From contig JAEYYS010000406.1 in NCBI GenBank assembly GCA_023428335.1, positions 1 to 9,783 of the forward strand: a DNA stretch of 9,783 nucleotides, given 5' to 3'. The notes below the pieces were generated by a model. That model saw only the letters and a list, made by a program, of their open reading frames with translations. It was not told where the DNA came from and ran no database searches. Shown here one piece after another: positions 1-6,735 of the stretch (position 1 is its first letter; the number at the start of each line of letters is the position of its first letter). The DNA comes from Verrucomicrobiota bacterium. GTDB lineage: Bacteria; Verrucomicrobiota; Verrucomicrobiia; Verrucomicrobiales; Verrucomicrobiaceae. The translations under genes and the position numbers were made by a program.

Positions 1-3
1 GGT

Positions 4-97
4 CTAGGTGATGTGGACGAGGCCGACGATGGTTTGCATGACAGCAGGGGAGTTGCCATCGGTGCTGTGATTCTTGATCTGAACCTCGCCGGGCGCG
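4..97 (-). pseudogene. Coding-like remnant after the FAD oxidoreductase gene, ends at TAG
   Basis: Just past the TGA of the oxidoreductase, in a different frame, about 30 codons run to a TAG at 4-6 with strong codon structure: third positions are mostly C or G while second positions are mixed. The residues include VQIKNHSTDGNSPAVMQTIV. This resembles the last strands of the golvesin-like domain encoded immediately upstream (ITIRNGGTDGIVGADAVQLL), with a shared pattern of hydrophobic-x-I-[RK]-N-x-x-TDG. My inference is that this is the leftover 3' end of a related domain or gene, left by duplication or recombination. It could also be the true C-terminus of an ancestral oxidoreductase displaced by a frameshift. 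It has no start codon of its own and I do not propose that it is expressed. Confidence 0.35.
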
Positions 98-2134
98 TCA
101 CCGCTGCGGCAGCAACTGCACGGCGTCGGCGCCGACGATGCCGTCCGTGCCCCCGTTGCGGATCGTGATGACGGCGGGTTGGGAGGTCTGGAAGCGGAAG
201 CGGCCCAGGCTGAGGAAGGGATCCTCCTCGGGCAGCTTGCGCTTTTGATTGACGATGGCGGTGTCGGTGCCGTCGGCATGTTCGATCTCCACCGGCACGT
301 TGCTGGCGCGGTTGGGAGCGGCGGCGTAGGAGACTCGCACCTCGTAGCGACCGTCCGCAGGCACGGTCAGTCGATAGGTGATGCTGAGTCGCCCCTTCTC
401 GCCGTTGGCGTCGTGCACACTGGCGCCATCGACCGGTGTGCCATAGCTGCTGGCGGTCCAGTGCCCGATTTTTTCCGCCTGGCTGTCGTCGAGCACAAGG
501 CCGGGCAGCTTGGCCGAGCGCGGGATCTTCGCCAGTTCGGGCAGGTCGAGCACGGCCTGCTGTGCGCGCAGTTGCTTCTGCAGGGCGGGCACGTCGATGG
601 CCTGCACCGCGGTCTGCGCGCGCAGCGCCTGCACGGAGGCCAGCCCGCAGGCCTGGCCGAGGGCCATGTACACGGGCTCCATGCGGATCGAGCAGTAGGC
701 GATGTGGCTGGCCGACAAGCAGACTGGCACCAGCAGGTTTTCACATTCGGCACGTTTGGGTGTCAGGCTGCGGTAGGCGATTTGATAGGGCAGCACGGGA
801 GTATCCTGAAAACTGCCCTCGTCGCGCACCGTGCCGTCTTCGGCGAGGATGCGCTGAACGATGTGGCAGTCGATCAGGAAGGAGCCCATGGCGACGCTGT
901 CGTCCTTGAAGAGGTCGGTCTGCAGATCGCGCTGGGTCATGACATGCTCCCCGATCAGGCGTCGGCCCTCGCGGATGTACAGGGCGTAGGGCCAGTGATC
1001 GTTGTCGGCAAACTCGTCCCGGCACAGCCCCCAGCTGAGGGTTTGTTCGCGCAGGGCGGCCGGCACGCGCTCGTCATGGCTGAGGAACCAGAGCAGGCCC
1101 TGAATGAAGTCGATGTGGTCCTGCCAGATGCGCGCACGGGTGGCGGCATCGCCATCGGGATAGGCGTAGTTGGCCCCCGGGTAATCGGTGGAGAAAAGCC
1201 CCTGGGCGTTGAGATCGAATTTGCCGTGCGAGGTGGCGCCGACATGGAAAAGACGACCAAAGCGGATGCCGGGGAAGGCGCGGATCAGGCGCAGCAGCAG
1301 TTCGTAGCGCGACGGGTCATAGGTTGCCGGTTTGGGAAAGGGCACGAGCAGATCGGCACGCTGGGTGACGCAGAGGCGGAAGTTGTAGGCCTGGAGGCGG
1401 TGATCCGCGTCGCCCGGCTGCAGCTTGGGGGCCGGGAAGACACCGAAGATGGGTTGGCCCTTGTCATCGAGCCCGGACAGGCTCACCGGCGTGCCATGGA
1501 TGTAGGAGGGACCGGTGCCGCCGATGCTCGGGCAGTCGCTTTCCATCACCTCGACTGTGCGCGGCCGGATCGGCATGGGATGATAGCCGGCCAGACTCTC
1601 GCCGTACTGCGCGCGGCTTTCGCGTCCGACCGTGTAACCCACCTTCGCCTCCGCCATGAGATCGCCCTCGTAACTGGCGTCGATGAACATCGATCCGCGG
1701 TGCACCGTGCCGTCGGCTGTGGTCAGACTGACGAGGCGCGCACCCTCCTTGACCACGCCCTGCAGCGACTGAGCGGTGAAAACCTTGACGCCGGCCTCGG
1801 CCAGCATGGCTTGGAAGGTGGCCAGATTGACCGATGGCTCCGCATACCACATCGGCGTGTCCGGTTTGGCGGCTGCGGCGCGGGCGAAGAACTCGCGCGG
1901 GAAGCCGCCGATCGTCTGTTCCTTGCCGACATCGGTGCGGCTCAGGCCACCTGTCACCATGCCGCCGATCCAACGGGTCGGTTCAACGAGGACCACTGAG
2001 GCTCCGGCGCGGGCCGCCGTGACGGCCGCGGCGATGCCGGCAGGCGTGCCACCGTAGATGATGAGGTCCTGGGCACGGGCCGGGCTGATCAGCAGGGCAA
2101 AGAGTGACAAGCCTATGGAGAGGGCGGGCTTCAT
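98..2134 (-). CDS. Secreted FAD-dependent oxidoreductase with golvesin/xanthan-lyase-like C-terminal domain
   Basis: This 678-residue protein belongs to the FAD_oxidored family. Residues 1-21 (MKPALSIGLSLFALLISPARA) form a Sec signal peptide. A Rossmann FAD-binding segment follows at about 22-52, with the glycine-rich turn YGGTPAGIAAAVTAARAG and the strand-ending Glu of VLVEP. The family-typical segments GGMVTGGLSRTD, FIDASYEGDLMAEAKVGYTV and CLSASHIAYCSIRMEPVYMA are present. Residues from about 557 to the end form a beta-sandwich (GHWTASSYGT to ADAVQLLPQR) of the golvesin/xanthan-lyase type, probably carbohydrate binding. The substrate is unknown; the secreted homologues sit among sugar-degrading genes, so sugar oxidation is an inference. 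I chose the ATG at 2134 because it places the signal peptide at the N-terminus; a GTG/ATG at 2170 would add 12 residues and overlap the preceding gene. The gap to the upstream TIM-barrel gene is 16 bases, suggesting one transcript. Confidence 0.9.
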   Translation of the reverse strand: MKPALSIGLSLFALLISPARAQDLIIYGGTPAGIAAAVTAARAGASVVLVEPTRWIGGMVTGGLSRTDVGKEQTIGGFPREFFARAAAAKPDTPMWYAEPSVNLATFQAMLAEAGVKVFTAQSLQGVVKEGARLVSLTTADGTVHRGSMFIDASYEGDLMAEAKVGYTVGRESRAQYGESLAGYHPMPIRPRTVEVMESDCPSIGGTGPSYIHGTPVSLSGLDDKGQPIFGVFPAPKLQPGDADHRLQAYNFRLCVTQRADLLVPFPKPATYDPSRYELLLRLIRAFPGIRFGRLFHVGATSHGKFDLNAQGLFSTDYPGANYAYPDGDAATRARIWQDHIDFIQGLLWFLSHDERVPAALREQTLSWGLCRDEFADNDHWPYALYIREGRRLIGEHVMTQRDLQTDLFKDDSVAMGSFLIDCHIVQRILAEDGTVRDEGSFQDTPVLPYQIAYRSLTPKRAECENLLVPVCLSASHIAYCSIRMEPVYMALGQACGLASVQALRAQTAVQAIDVPALQKQLRAQQAVLDLPELAKIPRSAKLPGLVLDDSQAEKIGHWTASSYGTPVDGASVHDANGEKGRLSITYRLTVPADGRYEVRVSYAAAPNRASNVPVEIEHADGTDTAIVNQKRKLPEEDPFLSLGRFRFQTSQPAVITIRNGGTDGIVGADAVQLLPQR

Positions 2135-2150
2135 GCGCTTCAGGGAACCT

Positions 2151-3731
2151 TCAACCCACGGCCAGGTCAACGAACAGAATCGTGCAGGCTTCGGGGCTTG
2201 TCAGTTCAAGGCGGTTGATGCCTTCGCTCAGCAGTGTGGTGGGGACCTGCCAGGCGCGCAGCTCCGCCGGTTGGCCGAGCAGGGCAGGATAAGGCACCGG
2301 GTACGGTTCGGTGACATCGTTGGTGGCAGCCAGGGGTTGGCCTTTGCAGACGGCATGCCAGGGGGCGTCGGCAAGAGGGCGGTCGGTCTGCACGCGCAGG
2401 CGGGCCGTGCCCTGCCAGCCGCCGGCGGGCGGGACGAGTTCGAAGTGAAAGGGGGCGGGGCGGCCGGGGTCGACGGTTCTCGGCACCTGCAGGGGCTTCA
2501 TGCCCGGGGCACGCCAGCCGGCGGCGATGAACCAGTGCTGCGGGGATCGCGCCAGCCGGGCCGGATCGCGCAGGGTGTCGAGCGCGTCGAACGGCGGTTC
2601 GCCGAAAACACCGCGGCCCTCGCCCTGGCCGTGCTGACGATAGTAGGCGAAGTTGAACAGGCTGATGCCGTCGGCACCTCGTGCTAAAGCCAGGTGAGCG
2701 CTGGTGTGCAGGTGCTCACGCGTGGCGCGCCGGAACGGGAAAACGTCATAGCCCGCCTGCACCTTGTCGCCCTTCCAGAGGGTGTGACAGAGCTCGAAGA
2801 ACAGCGACGCTCCGTTTGTGCGCCGCCGGATTGCAGCGAGGTCATGCTGCTGGGTGGTGAAGTAGTGAGCCGAGGCGTTCACCAGATCGAGCCCGGCGGC
2901 AACCAGGGCCGGCAGGTCGAGACCCAGCGCGTCGAGCGCGGGCAGATGGCAGGGCACGCGTGCCGCGAGACGTCGGTGAGGGCCGAGAATCTGGCGCACC
3001 TCCCGCACGAAGCCGGTCATGATGGCGTGGCGTTGTTCCAGCGGCGTGCTTTCACGGAAGTAGCTGTAGAAGCGCAGGAAATCGAGCTCCAGGCCGTCGA
3101 TGGCGTAGTTCCCGCAGAGTTCGCGGATCAGGGCGAGTTTTTGCGCGCGCACCTCGGGTGCCGCCCAGTTCAAAACCAGGTCCGCACCGCGCCGCGAGCC
3201 TGGCTTGATGCGATGCTCGGGATGCTCCACATACCAGCGTGTCACACTCATGCCGATGCTGCTGCCCGGCTTGTCGCCCGGCTGCGGGTCGGCGAATTCC
3301 TTGTGGTGGGCGTCGTTCAGGCGCAGGGAGAGCCAGGGCGACTGCCCGTGCAGGCGGCAGCGGTCGATGAAGCGTTGCACGAGGTCGCCACCGTCGAGCA
3401 CCCAGCGGCTGAAGGAATCGGGTTTCTGCCCGTAGCGCTGCCGGATCCAGGCGAAGTGCGCATGCAGATCCACGACCTTGCTCGGCCACAATGGGATGAC
3501 ACCCAGGCCTGGCTGCAGGAAGTGGGCGTCGATGCGGCCTGCGACCTCATCGATCGAGGCGTCGAGCATTTCCGGCCGGAAGGGTTCGCGTGCGGCGTGG
3601 CAGGGACTGACGCAGGAGGTGAGGTTCGTCAGGTCATTGCTGTAGATGACGCGCGGCAGGGGTGGGCGCGCTGTTCCGGCGGCGGCCAGTGGCACGGCGG
3701 CGAGCGATTGCAGCAGGTGGCGGCGCTTCAT
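2151..3731 (-). CDS. Exported TIM-barrel glycoside-hydrolase-like protein (twin-arginine leader)
   Basis: This 526-residue protein begins MKRRHLLQSLAAVPLAAAGTA, a leader with paired arginines and an alanine-rich hydrophobic stretch typical of Tat export. The body looks like a (beta/alpha)8 barrel of the glycoside-hydrolase-like kind found in PVC bacteria. It contains VVDLHAHFAWIRQRYG, SPWLSLRLNDAHHKEF, the acidic strand DGLELDFLRFYSYF (about 208-221, with Glu and Asp candidates for catalysis), LVNASAHYFTT and GISLFNFAYYRQHG. Roughly the last 95 residues form a beta-rich accessory domain. A CxxxC pair lies near residues 39-43. The enzyme activity and substrate are not recognisable, though an action on extracellular polysaccharide is plausible. 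The start is 7 bases after the sigma-factor stop; the longer frame upstream overlaps that gene and would bury the leader, so the ATG at 3731 is preferred. Confidence 0.85.
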   Translation of the reverse strand: MKRRHLLQSLAAVPLAAAGTARPPLPRVIYSNDLTNLTSCVSPCHAAREPFRPEMLDASIDEVAGRIDAHFLQPGLGVIPLWPSKVVDLHAHFAWIRQRYGQKPDSFSRWVLDGGDLVQRFIDRCRLHGQSPWLSLRLNDAHHKEFADPQPGDKPGSSIGMSVTRWYVEHPEHRIKPGSRRGADLVLNWAAPEVRAQKLALIRELCGNYAIDGLELDFLRFYSYFRESTPLEQRHAIMTGFVREVRQILGPHRRLAARVPCHLPALDALGLDLPALVAAGLDLVNASAHYFTTQQHDLAAIRRRTNGASLFFELCHTLWKGDKVQAGYDVFPFRRATREHLHTSAHLALARGADGISLFNFAYYRQHGQGEGRGVFGEPPFDALDTLRDPARLARSPQHWFIAAGWRAPGMKPLQVPRTVDPGRPAPFHFELVPPAGGWQGTARLRVQTDRPLADAPWHAVCKGQPLAATNDVTEPYPVPYPALLGQPAELRAWQVPTTLLSEGINRLELTSPEACTILFVDLAVG

Positions 3732-3738
3732 GAGGCAA

Positions 3739-5004
3739 TCATGCAACGCAGGACAGGGCCTGACGTTGCAGAAACTGCCTTTCCGCCTCGCACGGGGCCA
3801 GTTCGGCGGCGCGCTGGTAGGCGGCGCGGGCCTCGGCCGGCTGGCCGAGCTTCTCAAAGAAGCTGGCGCGGATGGCATGGTAAAGATGCAGCGTTTCCAG
3901 CGACTGGCGGCTGGGGAGGCTTTCGAGAGTTTGCAAGGCCTCGCGGGGGCCATGAACCCGGGCGAGCGCCACGCTGCGATTCATGGCGACGATGGGCGTG
4001 GGCTTGAGCAGCAGGAGTTGGTCGTAGAGACCGAGGATGCGGGGCCAGTCGGTGTCCGCTTCGTCGCGCGCCAGGCAATGACAGGCGGCGATGCCGGCTT
4101 CCACATGGTAGGGGGTGATGCTTTCGCCCGTGGAGGCCGCGCCGAGCGCGAGAATGCCTTCCTCAATGAGGCGGGCATCCCACCGGCTGCGATCCTGATG
4201 GTGCAGGAGCGCGATTTGGCCTTCGGCATTGATGCGGGCAGGCAGGCGGGCCGCGTTGAGGCACAAGAGCGCCAGCAGGGCCTGGGTGGCGGGCTGCGCG
4301 GTGGCCGGATGCTCGCTGAGCAATCGCGTGAGGCGGAGGGCTTCATGACAAAGCTCCGCACGAATGAGGCGGTCGCCGGAGGAGGCTTTGTAGCCTTCAT
4401 TGAAGAGCAAATAGAGCGCCGAGCGCACGCCATCGAGTCGCTGCGGCAGTTCGCGGGTCTTCGGCACGACAAAGGGCAGTCGCAGATCGCGAATGAGTTG
4501 CCGTGCGCGCACAAGACGTTTCGCAATGGCGGCTTCGCTGGTCAAAAAGGCCGCGCCAATTTCCGCCGGGCTCAATCCGCACACGGTGCGCAGGGCGAGG
4601 GCGAGCTGCGCCTCCATGGAGAGCTGCGGATGAAAGCAGACGAAGAGCATGCGCAGCGTGTCGTCACGAACCTCGTGAGCGTCGGAGGACTCGTTGTGCG
4701 TGAGCCAGCGCTCCAGCTCGACAGCGACCTGTGCCTCCTTGCGCTGCCAGGTCTGCTCGCGCCGCAAGGCATCCAGCGCAAGGTTCTTTGCCGCCTGTGT
4801 GAGCCAGGCGGCGGGGTTCTCCGGGATGCCGCGATACGGCCACGTCTGCAGCGCCCGCACGAGCGCCTCCTGAACGACATCCTCAGCGAGCTGCAGCCGG
4901 TGCGTGCCCAGATGCGCCGCAAGCGTGGCGACGAGTCGCGCTCCCTCGCGGCGGAAGAGATCATCCGCCACGAGGCTTGGGCTGCGCTCGCCGTGAGGGT
5001 TCAT
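3739..5004 (-). CDS. ECF sigma factor of the ECF42 type with DUF6596 and TPR C-terminal extension
   Basis: This 421-residue protein is about twice the length of an ordinary ECF sigma factor. Region 2 spans about 12-84 (LAEDVVQEALVRALQTWPYR, PENPAAWLTQAAKNLALDAL). Region 4 spans about 112-172 (TLRMLFVCFHPQLSMEAQLA, then a helix-turn-helix around LSPAEIGAAFLTSEAAIAKR). The DUF6596 segment at about 185-290 includes the hallmark YLLFNEGY. TPR-like helices run from about 300 to 415 (MNRSVALARVHGPREALQTL, LGQPAEARAAYQRAAELAP). ECF42 factors are known to lack a classical anti-sigma partner, to use the C-terminal extension for activity, and to sit beside DGPF/YciI genes, exactly as here. Its ATG overlaps the stop of the preceding small frame as ATGA (5001-5004), implying translational coupling. 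The likely role is to direct transcription of its own operon; the signal is unknown. Confidence 0.93.
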   Translation of the reverse strand: MNPHGERSPSLVADDLFRREGARLVATLAAHLGTHRLQLAEDVVQEALVRALQTWPYRGIPENPAAWLTQAAKNLALDALRREQTWQRKEAQVAVELERWLTHNESSDAHEVRDDTLRMLFVCFHPQLSMEAQLALALRTVCGLSPAEIGAAFLTSEAAIAKRLVRARQLIRDLRLPFVVPKTRELPQRLDGVRSALYLLFNEGYKASSGDRLIRAELCHEALRLTRLLSEHPATAQPATQALLALLCLNAARLPARINAEGQIALLHHQDRSRWDARLIEEGILALGAASTGESITPYHVEAGIAACHCLARDEADTDWPRILGLYDQLLLLKPTPIVAMNRSVALARVHGPREALQTLESLPSRQSLETLHLYHAIRASFFEKLGQPAEARAAYQRAAELAPCEAERQFLQRQALSCVA

Positions 5005-5129
5005 GATGGTGCGGGCGCGTCTTGGATCCAGACAGGATGCGCAGGCAACACCTGAGCGGGAGCCGCGCTGAGGGCGGCGACCTCGGCGAGGTACGCCCGA
5101 TACCAATCGCCGGAGAGGAAGTCCCTCAT
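5001..5129 (-). CDS. Small 42-residue protein frame locked between the VOC and sigma-factor genes
   Basis: A short frame starts MRDFLSGDWYRAYLAEV and ends near WIQDAPAPS. It fits the operon precisely: its ATG lies 5 bases after the VOC stop, and its TGA overlaps the sigma-factor ATG in a 4-base ATGA. A GTG three codons earlier (5138-5136) would overlap the VOC stop as GTGA and give 45 residues beginning with a Lys-Thr-Met sequence. The N-terminal half looks like an amphipathic helix rich in aromatic residues, followed by a proline/alanine-rich tail; no Cys, signal peptide or membrane span is visible. I do not recognise a family. It may be a real small protein, a leader peptide that tunes translation of the sigma factor, or the remnant of a larger gene. 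The alternative reading, a longer N-terminus on the sigma factor through the same DNA, looks compositionally poor (Arg/Ser/Gly-rich). Confidence 0.6.
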   Translation of the reverse strand: MRDFLSGDWYRAYLAEVAALSAAPAQVLPAHPVWIQDAPAPS

Positions 5130-5134
5130 CGTCT

Positions 5135-5527
5135 TCACTTCATCGAATGCAGGCCGATGCTGTTCCCCTCGGTGTCGCAGATGATGGCGATGAAGCCGTA
5201 TTCACCGATGGCGAACTTGTCTTTGAGGACGCTGCCGCCGTTGGTTGTGACGCGCGCCGTTTCCACGGCACAGTCTTCGCAGGAGAAATAGATCAGGGTC
5301 CCGCCGCCGCCGGCGGCGCAGCCAGCCATCTTGCAGAGCGTGCCTGGGCAGCCATAGCCGTCCGGGCCTCCGGGAAACTGCCACATCTCCAGCCCGGCAT
5401 CATCAGCGGTTGGGTTGCCGAGCGGCTGGAGCGTGGTGGCGAAAACCGCTTCATAAAAGGCTTTTGCCCGCGGCATGTCATTGACGTAGATTTCGAACCA
5501 GCCAACAGGGTTGCGAGGGGGAGTCAT
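5135..5527 (-). CDS. VOC (glyoxalase/bleomycin-resistance fold) family protein
   Basis: This 130-residue protein is a full-length single VOC unit made of two beta-alpha-beta-beta-beta modules. The first begins NPVGWFEIYVNDMPRAKAFY, the usual opening in which a helix carries R-A-K-A-F-Y. The second covers the segments TLIYFSCEDCAVETARV and EYGFIAIICDTEGNSIGLHS. These closely resemble a common bacterial VOC subfamily that keeps YFSCEDCAVE and GEYGFIA. Six cysteines are present, more than I would expect, including three between residues about 55 and 70. No reaction can be assigned: VOC proteins range from isomerases and dioxygenases to drug-binding proteins. Its position between DUF1428 and the sigma factor is typical of ECF42 operons. 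The start at 5527 gives the standard family N-terminus; the leader before it reads CCTCCTTATG and has no Shine-Dalgarno sequence. Confidence 0.92.
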   Translation of the reverse strand: MTPPRNPVGWFEIYVNDMPRAKAFYEAVFATTLQPLGNPTADDAGLEMWQFPGGPDGYGCPGTLCKMAGCAAGGGGTLIYFSCEDCAVETARVTTNGGSVLKDKFAIGEYGFIAIICDTEGNSIGLHSMK

Positions 5528-5553
5528 AAGGAGGCTTGGGGAGGGTCTGGGGG

Positions 5554-5925
5554 TTATTCGCTGACGAGGGTCTTGAAGCCGCCGAAGGCCATGCGCTTGC
5601 TGTCGAAGAGGGAGTCGCTGACGGGACAGAGTGCCTTTAGACGCTCATCGGCCATGATCTTGGCATTGGCGGCATCACGTGCGGAGCGATCGGCAAAGAT
5701 GGCAAAGGCAAAAACGACGGTTTCATCCTCCTTGGCGTCGGCTGCGGATGCAAAAGAGCGGCAGAATTCCGTGCTGAGATCATCCGCCGCCGCTTCCACA
5801 TAGTTCAGCGCCCCGTGTTCGAGCCAGATCGCGGCGGCTTGTTGGGCGAGTTGGCGATAGTCTTCGAGCTTGGCCGTGGGTACGGGAAGCAGGAAGCCGT
5901 CGAGGTAGGTTCCGGGCAGTTTCAT
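5554..5925 (-). CDS. DUF1428 family protein (YbaA-like)
   Basis: This 123-residue cytoplasmic protein matches the DUF1428 family along its whole length. It opens MKLPGTYLDGFLLPVPTAKL, continues with QQAAAIWLEHGALNYVEAAA and ETVVFAFAIFADRSARDAAN, then KIMADERLKAL, and closes with DSKRMAFGGFKTLVSE. These are the conserved blocks of the family (Y-x-D-G-F near the start, E-H-G-A-L, A-x-x-M-A-D and the final K-R-M-x-F-G-G-F). The fold is a ferredoxin-like alpha/beta barrel related to the dimeric ABM and YciI proteins. Its biochemical function is unknown. It lies 18 bases after the YciI-type gene and 26 bases before the VOC gene, so it is in the same transcript. Its leader is C-rich (ACCCACCCACACCTCATG) with no recognisable Shine-Dalgarno sequence. 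Confidence 0.93.
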   Translation of the reverse strand: MKLPGTYLDGFLLPVPTAKLEDYRQLAQQAAAIWLEHGALNYVEAAADDLSTEFCRSFASAADAKEDETVVFAFAIFADRSARDAANAKIMADERLKALCPVSDSLFDSKRMAFGGFKTLVSE

Positions 5926-5943
5926 GAGGTGTGGGTGGGTTGG

Positions 5944-6342
5944 TCAAAGCGGCGCCGCCTTCACCTCCGCCATGGGGCGGCAGAGGTCCGCGATTGGGCG
6001 CACTTCGATCTGCGCTCCATGGGCGAGGATCGGGCAGGCTTGTGCGAGTTTCACGGCCTCTTCCGTGGAGGCCACGGCGAGCAGGAAGTAGCCAGCGATG
6101 GCTTCCTTCGACTCGGCAAAGACGCCGTCGGTGACGAGACTCTGCGGGCCGGTGACGAGTTGGCCCGCCTCCACCAGTGGCTGCGCAGCGCGCAGCAGTC
6201 CGCTGTTTTGAAGGTTCTCCACCCAGCCATAGAAGTCGGTCATGATGCGCTGAAGTTCGGCGGGGGAGAGGCCGCTGTTCCAATGCGTGCCACGGATGAG
6301 CAGCAGGTGCTCGCCGGTGCTTTGCTGTGGGTTCGGATTCAT
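5944..6342 (-). CDS. YciI/DGPF-type protein, second copy (DGVF variant)
   Basis: This 132-residue protein has the YciI-related (DGPF domain) pattern. A first strand HLLLIRGTHW is followed by a helical segment (SPAELQRIMTDFYGWVENLQ). Then come a central strand pair with the signature TDGVFAESKEAIAGYFLLAV and a helix (STEEAVKLAQACPIL) leading to the final strand IEVRPIADL. The usual Pro of the DGPF signature is replaced by Val. The fold is a ferredoxin-like dimer; no enzymatic activity is firmly established for this branch. Its ATG overlaps the stop of the preceding YciI copy as ATGA (6339-6342), which implies coupled translation and equal dosage, and possibly a heterodimer. Partnership with the ECF42-type sigma factor downstream follows the known genomic association. 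Confidence 0.92.
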   Translation of the reverse strand: MNPNPQQSTGEHLLLIRGTHWNSGLSPAELQRIMTDFYGWVENLQNSGLLRAAQPLVEAGQLVTGPQSLVTDGVFAESKEAIAGYFLLAVASTEEAVKLAQACPILAHGAQIEVRPIADLCRPMAEVKAAPL

Positions 6343-6713
6343 TCGGTGGGCGTTTCGTTCGTGTGTCGATAGGCGGAACCACGCTCCGACTCCAGCGGCC
6401 GGATTTCATAGCGGATGCCATGCAGCAGGACGGGACTTTCCGCCGCCAGGGCCGCTGCCGCTTCGAGGCTTTCCGCAACGATGATCCAGTAGCCGCCGAT
6501 GACCTCCTTGCCTTCAGCGAACGGACCATCGGTGCGGATGCCTTCGCGGGTCACAAGAGCCGCCTCCAGGGTGAGGCGGGAGCCAGGCTTGAAGCAGCCC
6601 TTTTCGAGATTCGCCTCATACCAGGCGTAAAACTGGTCGATGGCGGCCTCGATGTCGGCTGGAGAAGACGTTTTGTCCCACTGGCCGCGTGAAAGAAGCA
6701 GGAATGATTTCAT
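6339..6713 (-). CDS. YciI/DGPF-type protein, first copy (canonical DGPF)
   Basis: This protein of 124 residues, counted from the ATG, is a YciI-related DGPF domain protein. It starts MKSFLLLSRGQWDKT, has the helix PADIEAAIDQFYAWYEANLE, and carries the signature RTDGPFAEGKEVIGGYWIIV with the intact D-G-P-F. It ends with a final strand RYEIRPLES and a short polar tail. A GTG at 6731 would add six residues (M-Q-T-L-Q-P) before the ATG; the ATG at 6713 gives the normal family N-terminus and I prefer it. The protein is homologous to the next gene but diverged, so the pair is an old tandem duplication. It is likely the first gene of the sigma-factor operon, since the 109 bases upstream separate it from the lipoprotein gene. 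I could not find a convincing promoter in that gap. Confidence 0.92.
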   Translation of the reverse strand: MKSFLLLSRGQWDKTSSPADIEAAIDQFYAWYEANLEKGCFKPGSRLTLEAALVTREGIRTDGPFAEGKEVIGGYWIIVAESLEAAAALAAESPVLLHGIRYEIRPLESERGSAYRHTNETPTE

Positions 6714-6735
6714 GGGCTGAAGGGTTTGCACTTCC

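Noticed and set aside
179..1999. Long plus-strand open frame of 606 codons opposite the FAD oxidoreductase
   Set aside because: It mirrors a clearly homologous minus-strand gene; high GC at third positions suppresses stops on the opposite strand. The translation is His/Gly/Ala-rich with no recognisable domain.
2694..5055. Overlapping long plus-strand frames (2694-4007 and 3646-5055) opposite the TIM-barrel and sigma genes
   Set aside because: They are antisense shadows of two well-supported genes, with no family motifs and no plausible start context.
5005..5106. Sigma-factor N-terminal extension of 34 residues
   Set aside because: The residues are Arg/Ser/Gly-rich and not sigma-like, while the overlapping 42-residue frame has better protein character and ends exactly at the sigma ATG.
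5305..5318. Perfect 14-bp palindrome CGCCGCCGGCGGCG
   Set aside because: It lies within the codons for an Ala/Gly stretch of the VOC protein, where GCC and GGC repeats make such palindromes by chance.
5528..5534. AAGGAGG on the plus strand next to the VOC start
   Set aside because: It resembles a Shine-Dalgarno sequence only on the strand without a gene; on the mRNA it reads CCTCCTT directly before the ATG and cannot pair with the 16S 3' end.
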